From assembly GCA_032622095.1 (NCBI GenBank), contig CP136062.1, positions 143,114,351 to 143,178,350 on the forward strand: a DNA stretch of 64,000 bases, given 5' to 3'. Within the stretch, counting starts at the first letter, position 1; every line of letters begins with the position of its first letter. Positions 44,801 to 48,979 of this stretch are shown here, piece after piece. The notes below the pieces were generated by a model that was given only the letters and a program-made list of their open reading frames with translations, did not search any database and was not told where the DNA came from. Both the position numbers and the translations under genes were made by a program. This DNA is from Siphonodentalium dalli. Lineage: Eukaryota; Mollusca; Scaphopoda; Gadilida; Siphonodentaliidae.

Positions 44801-46434
44801 TAACTTTATACAATTGAAAGGCACAGGACTAAATTCAGGATCACATATTAGAATGGGGAGGTATCAGTTTTTAGACAACAATGACACTTAGTTAATGTCA
44901 GGGGCATTATATATTGTTAGGTAATCCCAGTCATACACTGTTAGTACAATGTCATTTTTATATAAGACTAAATGAGTTTATATGCATAACAGTTCCCTCT
45001 ACCTTTCTGGTTATTACTAGACAGAGGAAGGTATCTTTGTCCATGCTTACTGTGCGCAGAAAAAATAAAAATAAAAATAAAACCCTCCCCCCCCCCCCTC
45101 AATTTTTTGAAAAATAAATTGCCCGAGAACCAAAAAACTTTTTTTTTTGGCCTAATTTAACCCTTTCATGATGGGAGCTGCACTGGTGCAGAATTAAAGA
45201 TCCTGTGCAAGTGCATTCTATTATATATGCGAGTCTCCCATAGGGAGCCTCGCATATATAAGAAAATGGCAAAAATGCATTGGCTTACAAGGTCAATGCA
45301 AATAATGTTAGGCCAATGTATTCTCTTATATATGTGAGGCTCCCTATGGGGAAACTCGCTTATATAAGAGAATACATTGGCACATAGTTATTGCAAAATT
45401 TCAGGAAGCTCCAGTCATGGAAGGGTTAATAAGGCTTATATAATAAATAGAATACCTACAGTATTTTGTTTGAATACCTGATGCATCTCATTCGTGGGTG
45501 GAAAGAAATATAAAATTTTCACTCTCGTTCCGATGGTACTAAATATCTGTGCCAAATTTTAAAACAATTGACCAAAAAATGTAGGAATAAAAGCTCAGAC
45601 AAAGGTATACCCCTGTATTGAAAATTTTCTAAGTAAAAAAAGGGGATAACTCCACAAAAGAAGTCAGACAGACTTCATAATCACAGGTGCAAAGGTTCCC
45701 ATGGTACTAAATACATGTACCTGTGCAATGATTCAAACAATTTACCAAAAAATGTAGGAATAAAAGCTCAAGACAAAATTGCATCCATGAACGGACGGAC
45801 AACTAGACAGACGGAAAAGCTGATACCAGTATACCCCCCACAACTCATTTCCAGGGGGGGGGGGGGGGGTTATAACGAGATATTTTGGCATTCAATAAAA
45901 AAACTGTAGGTATTCTCCAGGCATACATTATTATCAGACCTCAAAATATTGTGCTGGACATTTGCAGAATTAGGTCCCCAGTGGGTCAATTTAGTGATGC
46001 TACCCCGCACAGTGAGCTAGCGTCACTACATTGACCCTTTGCATGGCCTCATCTGCTATGGGAGACCTAGACACAGATATAAATTCCCAGATGGTAATGT
46101 GCAGCCATTCTGCACCTCGATTATGCATTGTCTTCTGTCAATTCTGGGATATAGAGAAACTAAAACAGAAAAAGAAACTTTCTAAAGAAGTATATCTAAA
46201 GAAACTAACAAAACTTGTTAATTTGATTATAAAGATACTTTCCAGAGGAGTTCAGGCCTAAGCAGAATGAGGTCTGGAGAGGCAGTGCGGGCTAGCATCA
46301 CTTAATTCAACCTCTGGAGACCTCATTCTGTAAATGTCCAGCACCATATTTTGATGCCTGATTATTATAGTACATACTGTACATATTTTTTATGGACCCA
46401 CCTTAACTGGACAAGGTTGATTGTTATCCATCAT
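2752..46434 (-). CDS. TTF2: TTF2/Lodestar-like SNF2 ATPase, 20 exons, 3' end beyond window
   Basis: This spliced gene encodes a SNF2-family ATPase closest to transcription termination factor 2 (Drosophila Lodestar), known to release RNA polymerase II and transcripts in an ATP-dependent way. I chained 20 exons with GT-AG borders and consistent phases (3,263 coding nt, about 1,087 residues; human TTF2 is about 1,160). Seen in order: a SUMO-interaction-like acidic stretch (about 220-230), three 19-residue repeats (243-299), a coiled-coil-like segment (about 330-360), a Gln-rich linker, the Walker A loop DDMGLGKT (about 544-551), the DEAH box (701-704), GTPIQNN (730-736), [23 protein letters not shown] and the RIYRMGQ motif VI (1074-1080). 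The start at 46434 is preceded in frame by TGA in the same exon. The N-terminal zf-GRF of vertebrate TTF2 is not seen. The last exon or exons lie left of position 1. Intact motifs and phases argue for a functional gene. Confidence 0.93.
2849..4530. repeat. 158-bp tandem array, ten units of two types
   Basis: Ten units carry the core AATCCAAGATGGCTGCTGG at about 2951, 3118, 3270, 3429, 3585, 3754, 3908, 4065, 4229 and 4390. Type A begins CAAAGAGTAAAATCC. Type B begins GGATTGAATTTTGAAATCC. They partly alternate (A A B A B A B B A A). The leading flank (2849-2945) recurs at 16685-16790 with two diverged units behind it. It lies in the TTF2 intron. Confidence 0.9.
4631..4722. mobile_element. Minimal family G MITE (92 bp)
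   Basis: The ends CAAGCCTGCAAAT and ATTTGCAGGCTTG are inverted repeats. Only the right arm TTCACCCTCTGGGGACCTC is kept. It is an internally deleted relative of 5419-5672. Confidence 0.75.
4723..5418. other. Intronic DNA, nothing recognised
   Basis: It is AT-rich with no convincing exon or repeat match. A more GC-rich stretch at 5230-5350 contains CCTTCGAAGG but I cannot assign it. Confidence 0.5.
5419..5672. mobile_element. hAT-like family G MITE with 8-bp target duplication
   Basis: The ends CAAGCCTTGAAATAG / CTATTTCAAGGCTTG are perfect inverted repeats flanked by TTTATTAT on both sides (5411-5418, 5673-5680). Each half is itself a palindrome (AGAATGAGGTTCCCAGAGG ... CCTCTGGGAACCTCATTCT), so a strand can fold into two adjacent hairpins. 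Its full-length twin is 41712-41965. Confidence 0.92.
6052..6134 (-). CDS. TTF2: TTF2 exon 19, motif V
   Basis: The exon has 83 nt, phase 0 to 2. It encodes [20 protein letters not shown] and FLLDNHW, helicase motif V. Asn replaces the usual Met in the DMHW stretch. Confidence 0.95.
6335..6701. mobile_element. Family T element between TTAA sites
   Basis: It runs from TTAA-AGACATATTATG to TTTCACATAACT-TTAA. It is about 85% alike to 31347-31713 and 36405-36772 by eye. Terminal inverted repeats are very short. TTAA flanks at 6331 and 6702 suggest TTAA target duplication. Confidence 0.8.
7017..7426. mobile_element. Family P palindromic MITE, variant termini
   Basis: The ends TTAACCCTTTACCCAACA ... 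TGTTGGGTAAAGGGTTAA are inverted. It contains two hairpins made of CCAATGCATTCTCTTATATA and its complement around a CATAGGTCGCC loop. Internal hairpins match the other P copies, but the termini differ from the CCCTTTCATGA type. It ends about 15 nt from the exon 18 donor. Confidence 0.88.
7442..7595 (-). CDS. TTF2: TTF2 exon 18, motif IV
   Basis: The exon has 154 nt, phase 2 to 0. It encodes [17 protein letters not shown] (motif IV) and [19 protein letters not shown] family P MITE begins only about 15 nt after the donor. Confidence 0.95.
7799..10130. repeat. Long interspersed repeat (family R), ends in (GACG)n and hairpin
   Basis: The segment starts ACGAGAGGCCGATCACGATC and shares about 1.2 kb with 53133-54300. 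It continues through GGGCCATAACTCTGTTAA (9434), a GACGGACG run (10020-10072) and a terminal hairpin ATGTGTACCATAC / GTATGGGTACACAT (10096-10125). An inverted copy of the end occurs at 60872-61450. No coding potential is seen. Confidence 0.75.
10131..10978. other. Intronic DNA, nothing recognised
   Basis: The 126-codon frame at 10571-10951 has no recognisable domain, and its composition is like that of the flanking intron. I do not call it a gene. Confidence 0.5.
10979..11043 (-). CDS. TTF2: TTF2 exon 17
   Basis: The exon has 65 nt, phase 0 to 2. It encodes [20 protein letters not shown], corresponding to the helix before motif IV (ISSLLAELEAIQRN in human). The split codon with the next exon gives Cys. 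Confidence 0.88.
11733..12064. mobile_element. MITE with 56-bp inverted arms, derived from the adjacent 4.1-kb element
   Basis: Arms 11733-11788 and 12009-12064 are inverted copies (GATATTTTTAAAAATATAAT ... ). The interior (about 11790-11920, TGTCCTGCGTTTGTAAAACC ... ACGCATGCGCAGTCC) is the inverted, nearly identical copy of 16006-16130, the right end of the neighbouring large element. It looks like a deletion derivative of it. Confidence 0.85.
13059..13552. repeat. Tandem duplication, two units of about 240 bp
   Basis: Both units contain CTGAGGTACCTATGTATCAC, TATATAAAATGATATAAT, AAGCTGCGCCCA and CAGAGAACATG in the same order, diverged by roughly a fifth. They lie inside the 4.1-kb TIR element. 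Confidence 0.8.
13597..13775. mobile_element. Short family Z MITE
   Basis: The ends CTCTCAGGTGCC and GGCACCTGAGAG are inverted. A TA precedes the left end. It is nested in the 4.1-kb TIR element and is related to 41424-41597 and the larger Z elements at 56.2 and 58.7 kb. Confidence 0.7.
16188..16337 (-). CDS. TTF2: TTF2 exon 16
   Basis: The exon has 150 nt, phase 0 to 0. It encodes an acidic, weakly conserved linker with [13 protein letters not shown], corresponding to the LEEQLSALTLSEL region. A 4.1-kb TIR element ends only 18 nt downstream of its donor. Confidence 0.88.
16682..17050. repeat. Diverged copy of the 158-bp array with its flank
   Basis: ACACTGTAGCTCAACTTGGA and two CAAAGAGTAAAA units match the 2849-3330 region. 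This places a related insertion in another intron of the same gene. Confidence 0.75.
17286..17541 (-). CDS. TTF2: TTF2 exon 15
   Basis: The exon has 256 nt, phase 2 to 0. It encodes [10 protein letters not shown], a low-complexity Ser/Gly/Thr loop, then [15 protein letters not shown], the conserved [15 protein letters not shown] block that TTF2 has in its second RecA-like lobe. Confidence 0.95.
17590..18010. repeat. Interspersed repeat holding an empty TTAA site
   Basis: It matches 36060-36404 plus 36777-36800: CATGACAAGACAAGCCCTG, the hairpin GAAGGATAAAA ... TTCTATCCTTC and CCCATTAACACACTC. At this TTAA (17953-17956) the 36-kb copy carries a family T element. Confidence 0.8.
18387..18478 (-). 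CDS. TTF2: TTF2 exon 14
   Basis: The exon has 92 nt, phase 0 to 2. It encodes [20 protein letters not shown] and [10 protein letters not shown], matching the LPQRKFQLHHLKLSEDEE region of human TTF2. Confidence 0.94.
19418..20961 (-). pseudogene. 5'-truncated CR1/L2-like non-LTR retrotransposon, reverse transcriptase
   Basis: An open frame of about 470 codons ends at 19535. It encodes the RT domain from [16 protein letters not shown] through [33 protein letters not shown] and the C-terminal [13 protein letters not shown] and [10 protein letters not shown] blocks. The catalytic YADD box reads YAVD, so one metal-binding Asp is lost. Upstream of 20961 the frame closes; endonuclease and ORF1 are missing. 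The 3' tail has GCGCTATACAAATTAATTAT and an ATTGT-type short repeat, typical of CR1/L2 ends. It lies in the TTF2 intron between exons 13 and 14, in the gene's own orientation. It is dead but not very old, since the frame is unbroken. Confidence 0.92.
21150..21238 (-). CDS. TTF2: TTF2 exon 13
   Basis: The exon has 89 nt, phase 1 to 0. It encodes [19 protein letters not shown], including the conserved LLRRTK arginine pair of SNF2 proteins. Confidence 0.94.
21349..21530. mobile_element. Mariner-like palindromic MITE (family M)
   Basis: Ends AGTAATGCCCTAAATAATCG and the inverse GGGCATTACTG are flanked by TA. Almost the whole element is one palindrome around AAGCTCTCAGTGAG. Copies: 42023-42172, 46562-46773, 63116-63316. 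Confidence 0.85.
21951..22015 (-). CDS. TTF2: TTF2 exon 12
   Basis: This short exon (65 nt, phase 2 to 1) encodes [19 protein letters not shown], matching the [19 protein letters not shown] segment of vertebrate TTF2 after motif III. Confidence 0.95.
22096..22358. mobile_element. Family P piggyBac-like MITE
   Basis: TTAACCCTTCTATGACTGGA and TCATGAAAGGGTTAA form the ends with TTAA at both sides. Inside are two hairpins built on CTCCCATAGGGAGCC-type loops and CCAATGCATT arms. TTAA targets with CCCTT termini are typical of piggyBac-related MITEs. Confidence 0.87.
22359..23274. other. Intronic DNA, nothing recognised
   Basis: AT-rich sequence between TTF2 exons 11 and 12. I see no repeat match and no further exon. 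Confidence 0.5.
23275..23462 (-). CDS. TTF2: TTF2 exon 11, DEAH box and motif III
   Basis: The exon has 188 nt, phase 0 to 2. It encodes [14 protein letters not shown] with the Walker B DEAH, then [20 protein letters not shown] (motif III). All catalytic residues expected of a working SNF2 ATPase are present. Confidence 0.96.
24194..24329 (-). CDS. TTF2: TTF2 exon 10, motif Ib and acidic insertion
   Basis: The exon has 136 nt, phase 2 to 0. It encodes [15 protein letters not shown] followed by an acidic loop (Asp/Glu rich), matching DIVITTYSLVAKEIP in human. The acceptor lies inside a 41-bp tandem duplication, so a second acceptor sits 41 nt upstream. Confidence 0.93.
24320..24401. repeat. 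41-bp tandem duplication covering a splice acceptor
   Basis: ATCAACCAGTCTGCAATAAA begins at 24320 and again at 24361, one mismatch in 41 bp. On the minus strand each copy carries a complete TTTATTGCAG acceptor for exon 10. Confidence 0.93.
24440..25360 (+). mobile_element. Retroelement-like unit with gag/ORF1-like frame, antisense in TTF2 intron
   Basis: The frame 24478-24978 (166 codons) has an N-terminal block [20 protein letters not shown] and a basic stretch [17 protein letters not shown]. An overlapping frame (24663-25175, 170 codons) is acidic, Pro/Ser-rich and ends in a Lys-rich tail ([10 protein letters not shown]). A GC hairpin at 25292-25315 (GTGCCGCCCTTCGGGCGGGC) precedes an A-rich end near 25350. 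The same parts in the same order occur at 51002-51965. SW-x-L plus RRDAxR-W blocks resemble ORF1/gag-like proteins common in invertebrate retroelements; this is from memory and untested. No reverse transcriptase is attached. Confidence 0.6.
25440..25530. repeat. Inverted repeat hairpin
   Basis: AGGTTTGATAAATTTAATTC is followed at about 25 nt by its near complement (GTGAATCAAATTTATCAAAC). It is a small foldback MITE or remnant. Confidence 0.7.
25595..26700. repeat. Family D repeats (TTATGGCCCTGG, GACCCAGTGACC)
   Basis: Several imperfect units of AAAGAGTTATGGCCCTGGCT, GACCCAGTGACC and GAACAAATCTGAA occur, with a GGACGGAC run at 26196-26222 followed by AGTGATGACTATAGCTCC. A second set is at 28770-29330. 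No coding sense is seen. Confidence 0.8.
26715..27790. mobile_element. Two tandem copies of a long family G element with flank
   Basis: Unit one (about 26715-27240) and unit two (27241-27790) share an AATCCAATATA flank followed by C-runs and a G element (left arm AATGAGGT, loop CTCAATTATGCATTTTAT, right arm ACCTCA). The whole piece was duplicated after the G insertion. These long copies keep a loop of roughly 200 bp that 5419-5672 lacks. Confidence 0.75.
28141..28282. mobile_element. Right half of a family G element
   Basis: Starting at CCCAGAAGATGAGGCCTAAG it carries only the right double arm and the end GTCCAGGCTTG. Confidence 0.7.
28440..29330. repeat. Family R fragment followed by family D repeat
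   Basis: 28440-28730 matches 9398-9665 (AAAGGGCCATAACTCTGTTA). 28770-29330 matches 25735-26260 and ends in (GGAC)n and AGTGATGACTATAGCTCCAC. Confidence 0.75.
29331..30383. other. Intronic DNA, nothing recognised
   Basis: No exon, repeat match or RNA gene is evident. A slightly GC-rich patch at 29530-29600 has no clear open frame. Confidence 0.5.
30384..31248. mobile_element. Family G element interrupted by a SINE
   Basis: The left part runs 30384-30787 (CAAGTCTGGATATAG, then AATGAGAACCCCACAGGG). The right end ATTCTGCAAATGTCAGATGC ... CCAGGC resumes at about 31215. The SINE fills the gap. Confidence 0.8.
30788..31212 (+). mobile_element. tRNA-derived SINE
   Basis: The head GGGGAGCTCCGTGGTCCAGT GGTTAGAGTG resembles a pol III A box (TGGTCCAGTGG); a B-box-like region is weak (GAGTTTGCAG). 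The body has CCCTTGAGCAAGGTTCC, a block shared by several animal SINEs. The tail TATAAAAGCG ... ATTATTATT resembles L2/CR1 3' ends, as does the tail of the LINE at 19418. It is nested in a family G MITE. Confidence 0.8.
31250..31790. mobile_element. Family S repeat carrying family T element (31347-31713)
   Basis: Left flank TCTGTCGTCTGCTTTAATCA and right flank CATCCCTCCAAAT together match the uninterrupted 2580-2720 copy. The T element between TTAA at 31343 and 31714 matches 6335-6701 and 36405-36772. Confidence 0.78.
31868..32021 (-). CDS. TTF2: TTF2 exon 9, motif Ia
   Basis: The exon has 154 nt, phase 1 to 2. It encodes [17 protein letters not shown] and [12 protein letters not shown], the motif Ia region typical of TTF2. 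The GTAAGTAAGTA donor contains a repeated GTAAGT, so only the first GT keeps the reading phase. Confidence 0.95.
32350..32571. mobile_element. Family P MITE, decayed
   Basis: TCAACCCTTTCATGGCAGGA and TTCATGGAAGGGTTAG are the degenerate ends. The left hairpin is intact, while the right one is partly deleted. It ends 31 nt from the exon 8 donor. Confidence 0.82.
32603..32731 (-). CDS. TTF2: TTF2 exon 8, Walker A
   Basis: The exon has 129 nt, phase 1 to 1. It encodes [20 protein letters not shown], the ATP-binding motif I with its catalytic GKT, followed by a charged insertion. The donor is GTCAGT. A family P MITE ends about 31 nt downstream of the donor. Confidence 0.95.
32732..33499. other. 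Intronic DNA with weak R-like repeat sense
   Basis: 33000-33400 has repeated phrases such as CATAACTCTGAT and ACCAAGTTTCATTCC like the R family. No exon is seen. Confidence 0.5.
33500..33639 (-). CDS. TTF2: TTF2 exon 7, start of SNF2 ATPase (Q-motif region)
   Basis: The exon has 140 nt, phase 2 to 1. It encodes [16 protein letters not shown] followed by SGGIL, the SNF2 helicase motif Q/I approach that is highly conserved in TTF2 (LLHQKQALAWLLWRE in human, from memory). Confidence 0.95.
33640..34455. other. Intronic DNA, nothing recognised
   Basis: AT-rich DNA between TTF2 exons 6 and 7. I see no repeat match. Confidence 0.5.
34456..34555 (-). CDS. TTF2: TTF2 exon 6
   Basis: The exon has 100 nt, phase 1 to 2, with a TTTCAG acceptor and GTATGT donor. 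It encodes the segment ending [10 protein letters not shown], which corresponds to the TSEAIGQLHR block of human TTF2 shortly before the ATPase. A 30-bp minisatellite begins about 28 nt upstream of its acceptor. Confidence 0.9.
34585..34968. repeat. 30-bp minisatellite, about 12-13 copies
   Basis: Units of GTGTATCCATTTGTGTTTAA plus GTTTGAATCT repeat with few changes. One unit has a 4-bp insertion (GAGT). Since 30 is divisible by three, several frames stay open on both strands, but none reads into an exon. It starts about 28 nt upstream (gene sense) of the exon 6 acceptor. Confidence 0.95.
34978..35355. mobile_element. Diverged long family G element
   Basis: TAGAATGAGGTCCACAGAGA, the loop CCTCGATTATGCATTG and AGCAGAATGAAGTCC are recognisable; the right end is eroded. 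Confidence 0.65.
35620..35830. repeat. Family R-like repeat with (GACA)n tail
   Basis: It contains AAAGGGCCATAACTCTGGTG and ends in AGACAGACAGACAGATGGACA. Confidence 0.7.
36050..36800. mobile_element. Interspersed repeat occupied by family T element (36405-36772)
   Basis: Host sequence matches 17610-18000 up to CCCATTAA and resumes with TTAACACACTTGTGACATTC. The insert carries TTAA on both sides (36401, 36773), a clear TTAA target duplication. Confidence 0.88.
36987..37250. mobile_element. Family P MITE
   Basis: TTAACCCTTTCATCACGAGA and CAGTCATGAAAGGGTTAA are the ends, with two internal hairpins. It lies about 100 nt downstream of the exon 5 donor. Confidence 0.87.
37352..37633 (-). CDS. 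TTF2: TTF2 exon 5, Gln/Pro/His-rich linker
   Basis: The exon has 282 nt, phase 1 to 1, with a TTTCAG acceptor and GTAGTT donor. It encodes a low-complexity linker rich in Gln, Pro, His and Ser, including [11 protein letters not shown] near its end. It matches the poorly conserved region before the helicase domain. Confidence 0.85.
37634..39885. other. Intronic DNA; one repeat copy at 38618-38880
   Basis: 38618-38880 (GACCACATGAAGAGTGTAAC ...) matches 46800-47128. A GC-richer stretch at 39095-39250 has a 62-codon frame with no known domain. Nothing else is recognised. Confidence 0.55.
39886..40036 (-). CDS. TTF2: TTF2 exon 4, coiled-coil segment
   Basis: The acceptor is CTGCAG and the donor GTGAAA, phase 0 to 1. 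It encodes a Leu/Lys/Glu-rich helix containing LPDKGEKL, which matches the conserved LPDKGQKL block of vertebrate TTF2 just before the long linker. Confidence 0.9.
40135..40445. mobile_element. TIR element with GTTCTCAGGCA ends
   Basis: GTTCTCAGGCAATTACATAT on the left and GGTGCCTGAGAAC on the right are inverted ends. Related single ends occur at 7715 and at 44490-45130. Confidence 0.6.
40576..40870 (+). mobile_element. Pogo/Tigger-like transposon end fragment
   Basis: ACAGTAAAACCTCCACATAC followed by CGGAACC / TCCGGATCCC / TGTCCGGTCCC phrases is typical of pogo-family termini (CAGTAAAACCTC). No right end or transposase is visible. Confidence 0.6.
41424..41597. mobile_element. Short family Z MITE
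   Basis: CTCTCAGGTGCCTAATAATT and TATTAGGCACCCGAGAG are inverted ends, with TA after the right end. Confidence 0.78.
41612..41992. mobile_element. Foldback MITE with nested family G element
   Basis: TTAGTGTATAATGCACACAA and its complement TTGTGTGCATTATACACTAA are the arms, but the right arm is split by a G element (41712-41965) with the 8-bp duplication GCATTATA on each side. Removing it restores a simple hairpin element. Confidence 0.88.
42023..42172. mobile_element. Family M MITE, shortened
   Basis: ATAATGCCCTAAATAATCG and GCATTACTG ends match 46562-46773, with part of the central palindrome deleted. It ends 41 nt from the exon 3 donor. Confidence 0.8.
42214..42986 (-). CDS. TTF2: TTF2 exon 3, disordered region with SIM-like motif and 19-aa repeats
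   Basis: The largest exon (773 nt, phase 1 to 0) encodes residues 61-318. It is Ser/Lys/Glu rich. A hydrophobic-then-acidic segment, [11 protein letters not shown], resembles a SUMO-interacting motif. Three tandem 19-residue repeats of the type SSEVQ-LSILKPQ follow at about 243-299. Homology to vertebrate TTF2 is not obvious here; placement rests on splice phase and position. Confidence 0.88.
43010..43440. repeat. Family S-type repeat remains
   Basis: GAATAATAGACCAATCCAAT and AGGAAATGTTCAGA phrases match the repeats at 2456 and 31250. Confidence 0.6.
43467..43729. mobile_element. Family P MITE
   Basis: TTAACCCTTCTATGACTGGA and ATCATGAAAAGGTTAA are the ends, with both internal hairpins present. 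Confidence 0.87.
44183..44330 (-). CDS. TTF2: TTF2 exon 2
   Basis: An acceptor CAG precedes it and a GTAAGA donor follows. The phase runs 0 to 1. It encodes about 49 polar, charged residues (many Glu, Gln and Lys) with no recognisable fold, which fits the disordered N-terminal half of TTF2. Confidence 0.8.
44455..45152. mobile_element. 700-bp TIR element, GGTTCTCAGGC ends
   Basis: The left AGGCCAAAAC ... GTTTTGGTTCTCAGGC and right GCCCGAGAACCAAAAAAC ... GGCCT are inverted. An inner palindrome at 44503-44547 has GAATAAAAAGGGCCGCATTA. It abuts a family P MITE at 45157. No coding frame is seen. Confidence 0.7.
45157..45429. mobile_element. Family P MITE
   Basis: TTAACCCTTTCATGATGGGA and CAGTCATGGAAGGGTTAA are the ends, with two internal hairpins. 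Confidence 0.87.
45935..46360. mobile_element. Long family G element with 8-bp target duplication
   Basis: ATTATTAT flanks both ends (45927-45934, 46361-46368). Ends are CAGACCTCAAAAT and ATTTTGATGCCTG. It has both double arms and the full loop. It lies 33 nt downstream of the exon 1 donor. Confidence 0.9.
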
Positions 46435-46480
46435 GGAAGCTGATATTCAGGTTGATGTATTTTTGTTCTGGTACATGTAT
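46402..46480 (-). CDS. TTF2: TTF2 exon 1 (coding part 46402-46434 plus 5' UTR)
   Basis: The exon starts with two ATG codons (46434, 46431) and ends AAG before a GTGGGT donor, phase 0, giving 11 residues. An acceptor-like pyrimidine stretch ending in CAG at 46481-46482 suggests a further non-coding exon upstream. An in-frame TGA lies six codons before the first ATG. A short upstream ORF (ATG at about 46474) ends just before the main start. Confidence 0.7.
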
Positions 46481-46561
46481 CTGTAATAGGAATAGCTGTG
46501 AGTAATTTTTATAAGACCAAGAAAGAATGGATGATTTTTTTCCATTTTAGAGGCATCGATA

Positions 46562-46773
46562 CAGTAATGCCCTAAATAATCAACTCCTTAACCACAGCAG
46601 AATTATGGGTAATTTTTCAGGATTTAGTCGGAATTATGGCTTGTTGCCATTCATCGGAAAGCTCTCAGTGAGAGCTTTCCGATGAATGGCAACAAGCCAC
46701 ATTTCCGACTAAATCCTGAAAATATCCCATAATTCTGCTGTGGTTAAGGAGTTGATTATTTAGGGCATTTCTG
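46562..46773. mobile_element. Near-perfect palindromic family M MITE
   Basis: TA-flanked CAGTAATGCCCTAAATAATC ends. The two halves are nearly perfect inverse copies around AAGCTCTCAGTGAGAGCTTT. It lies about 80 bp upstream of the first visible TTF2 exon. Confidence 0.9.
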
Positions 46774-46799
46774 TATAAAGTAGTGTTTTGAACTGATAT

Positions 46800-47128
46800 T
46801 CCAGTAAATAGTAGACCACATGAAGAATGTAACATTCAACCAGGTCAGGAAATAAAGCATCTGGTCACGGTCTTTGGCCAGTTGAAAAGCCTGAATGACT
46901 GATGAATTTGCTTGTCCTTGTCATTATAACTGTTCTTAATTCATGCATAATCCATTGATGAAAATTCTTTGTTTTTGAGTTTGTTCAATTCAGATAATAA
47001 AGTTTGTACTTGTACGTGTATGTTTTAAAGCTATTTATTTACAATGTCGATAACATGCATATTTACATGTATTTATACGTGTCGCTTGTGTATCTAATAA
47101 TGAAAGCAAACAACATTCAACACATGCT
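46800..47128. repeat. Interspersed repeat copy
   Basis: GTAGACCACATGAAGAATGT ... ACACATGCTTTA matches 38618-38880 with one extra internal block. Confidence 0.7.
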
Positions 47129-48975
47129 TTATTCATTATGAAGTTTGGAACTTTTGACAAAACATTCAATACTGCTGGGGAGTGCAGTTATGAATTTTAT
47201 AACCACCCATGCAGACCCATGCATTATTCTTCAAGATTTCAATACTAGTATGAGCAAAAAGAAAGAACTCAATTTAGTTCTTACTTACAATAAACAAATT
47301 GATTGAAATGGTATGATTTTCAGATAGTAAGTTTTATCAGATTCCAAACCAAAATATTTTTTTTATTAAATGCCTAAACGGCCTCATATTGAAGACATAG
47401 TATATACAATGTGAAAATTTATGTGACCTGTGCAAAATTATTTATGACCGACACTAAGAAAGAATGAAGATTTTTACCATTTTAGAGGCATATGGAAGTG
47501 TTTTGACACTAACCAATTGCCAACAATTCCCTGTAAAAATTTAATGCTGTTTCACACCACTTTAATTTCTTTAACTAGAAATTACATATCAACATGACAG
47601 TGGCTGAACTGGCTTGCATCGTACTTCATGGAACCAGTTACACGTCATGACATGCTTCATGATGTCAAAACATCATTTGTCTTTGCGGGCCAGAATCCAG
47701 ACAAGACTGCATTCGTCATGTCATTTCCGGACAACTGATTTTTTTTCTCAATAGACTAGACCAACATGTATAAACGCAGACAAGTGAACACTTTTGTAAG
47801 AAAGTAAGTCAACTGAAAACCCAAACCAAAGCCACCCATACATCAGTTGATGATAGTTTACTATTTAATTGTAACAAAAGTCGATTACTGGACATAAAGT
47901 CAAAATGACTGACTTTGATTTAATAGAGTTTGCATTACATGTGTTGAAATACTAACTAGCATATTATTGACATAGGCATTTTGACAAGAAACTGGCCACA
48001 CACATGTTGATGTTTATGTGACTGTATGTGGGACTCAATTCCAGAAAAATATTAATGGCTGTCCAACTTCAAGGGGAATTTATTGCGTTTATTCTCGATG
48101 CATGTTATGGTTGCGATCTTGTGATTACTGCAACAGGTATGAATTCCTCAATTCCCACTATACATATTTCGGACATGTTCAGTATTTTTGTAAAATGTAG
48201 CTACATGTAGCACATGCAATTTTGTTGCTTGAACAGAGATTTCTTTACTCAGCAGTCAAGTGTTCTTTAGTGTTAGCATGATGTATTTACAATTGTACTG
48301 TATTACACGGCACTGTAAAATATTGTCTTCCTTAGATGTGCTTTCTAAATTAAGCGTTCTGTTCAACCCCGACCTTCCTTGACAGTATTGGGGATAAAGT
48401 ACATGTATGATTGGCTACATGTATGCATGTCTCAAAACAGATTATAATTGGCAATGGAAATGGGTCCGGTCTATGGACCCTGAGCGGTACTAAGAGAAAC
48501 CATGCCCTGGGACAAAGAGGCCCAGGCTCCAGCAAAAACACTGGGTTATGTTACTTATGTACATGCAGAACGACCATGGACACATGGCTTATGAAGGCAG
48601 AGTGTTCTGCACTATACATTGAGTAGGTAACTATCCCCATCAGATGCTAATAAACAGCTGGTCCAGTAAATGAGAAGACATTCTATTAGGCAGCTGACAT
48701 CATCATCACAGCCAAATCATTATCATCATAGAGACATACAAGTAATTAATTATAACAATGATAAAACATATATATTGTTTGCGCACTTGCAACATATTTA
48801 TATAAATCAGATAAAATTTAATTAAATGATATAATTATATTGGTAATTTGCTGGGCAAGGAATTGAGAATGAACTCCAGGGAATATCTCTATCACCAAGT
48901 AACTCTGAAACTGGTCTAAGGCTAGTTAAATCTTCATCGGGACCCTTTTTGCTGTGCACGGGTGAGTTAGTAGTT
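47129..48975. other. Intergenic DNA, nothing recognised
   Basis: Short open frames at 48018-48210 and 48411-48626 show no domain. I see no exon for either gene. Confidence 0.5.
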
Positions 48976-48979
48976 ATTG

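Noticed and set aside
2752..46434. Processed pseudogene of TTF2
   Set aside because: There are 19 introns with GT-AG borders, coherent phases and intact catalytic motifs.
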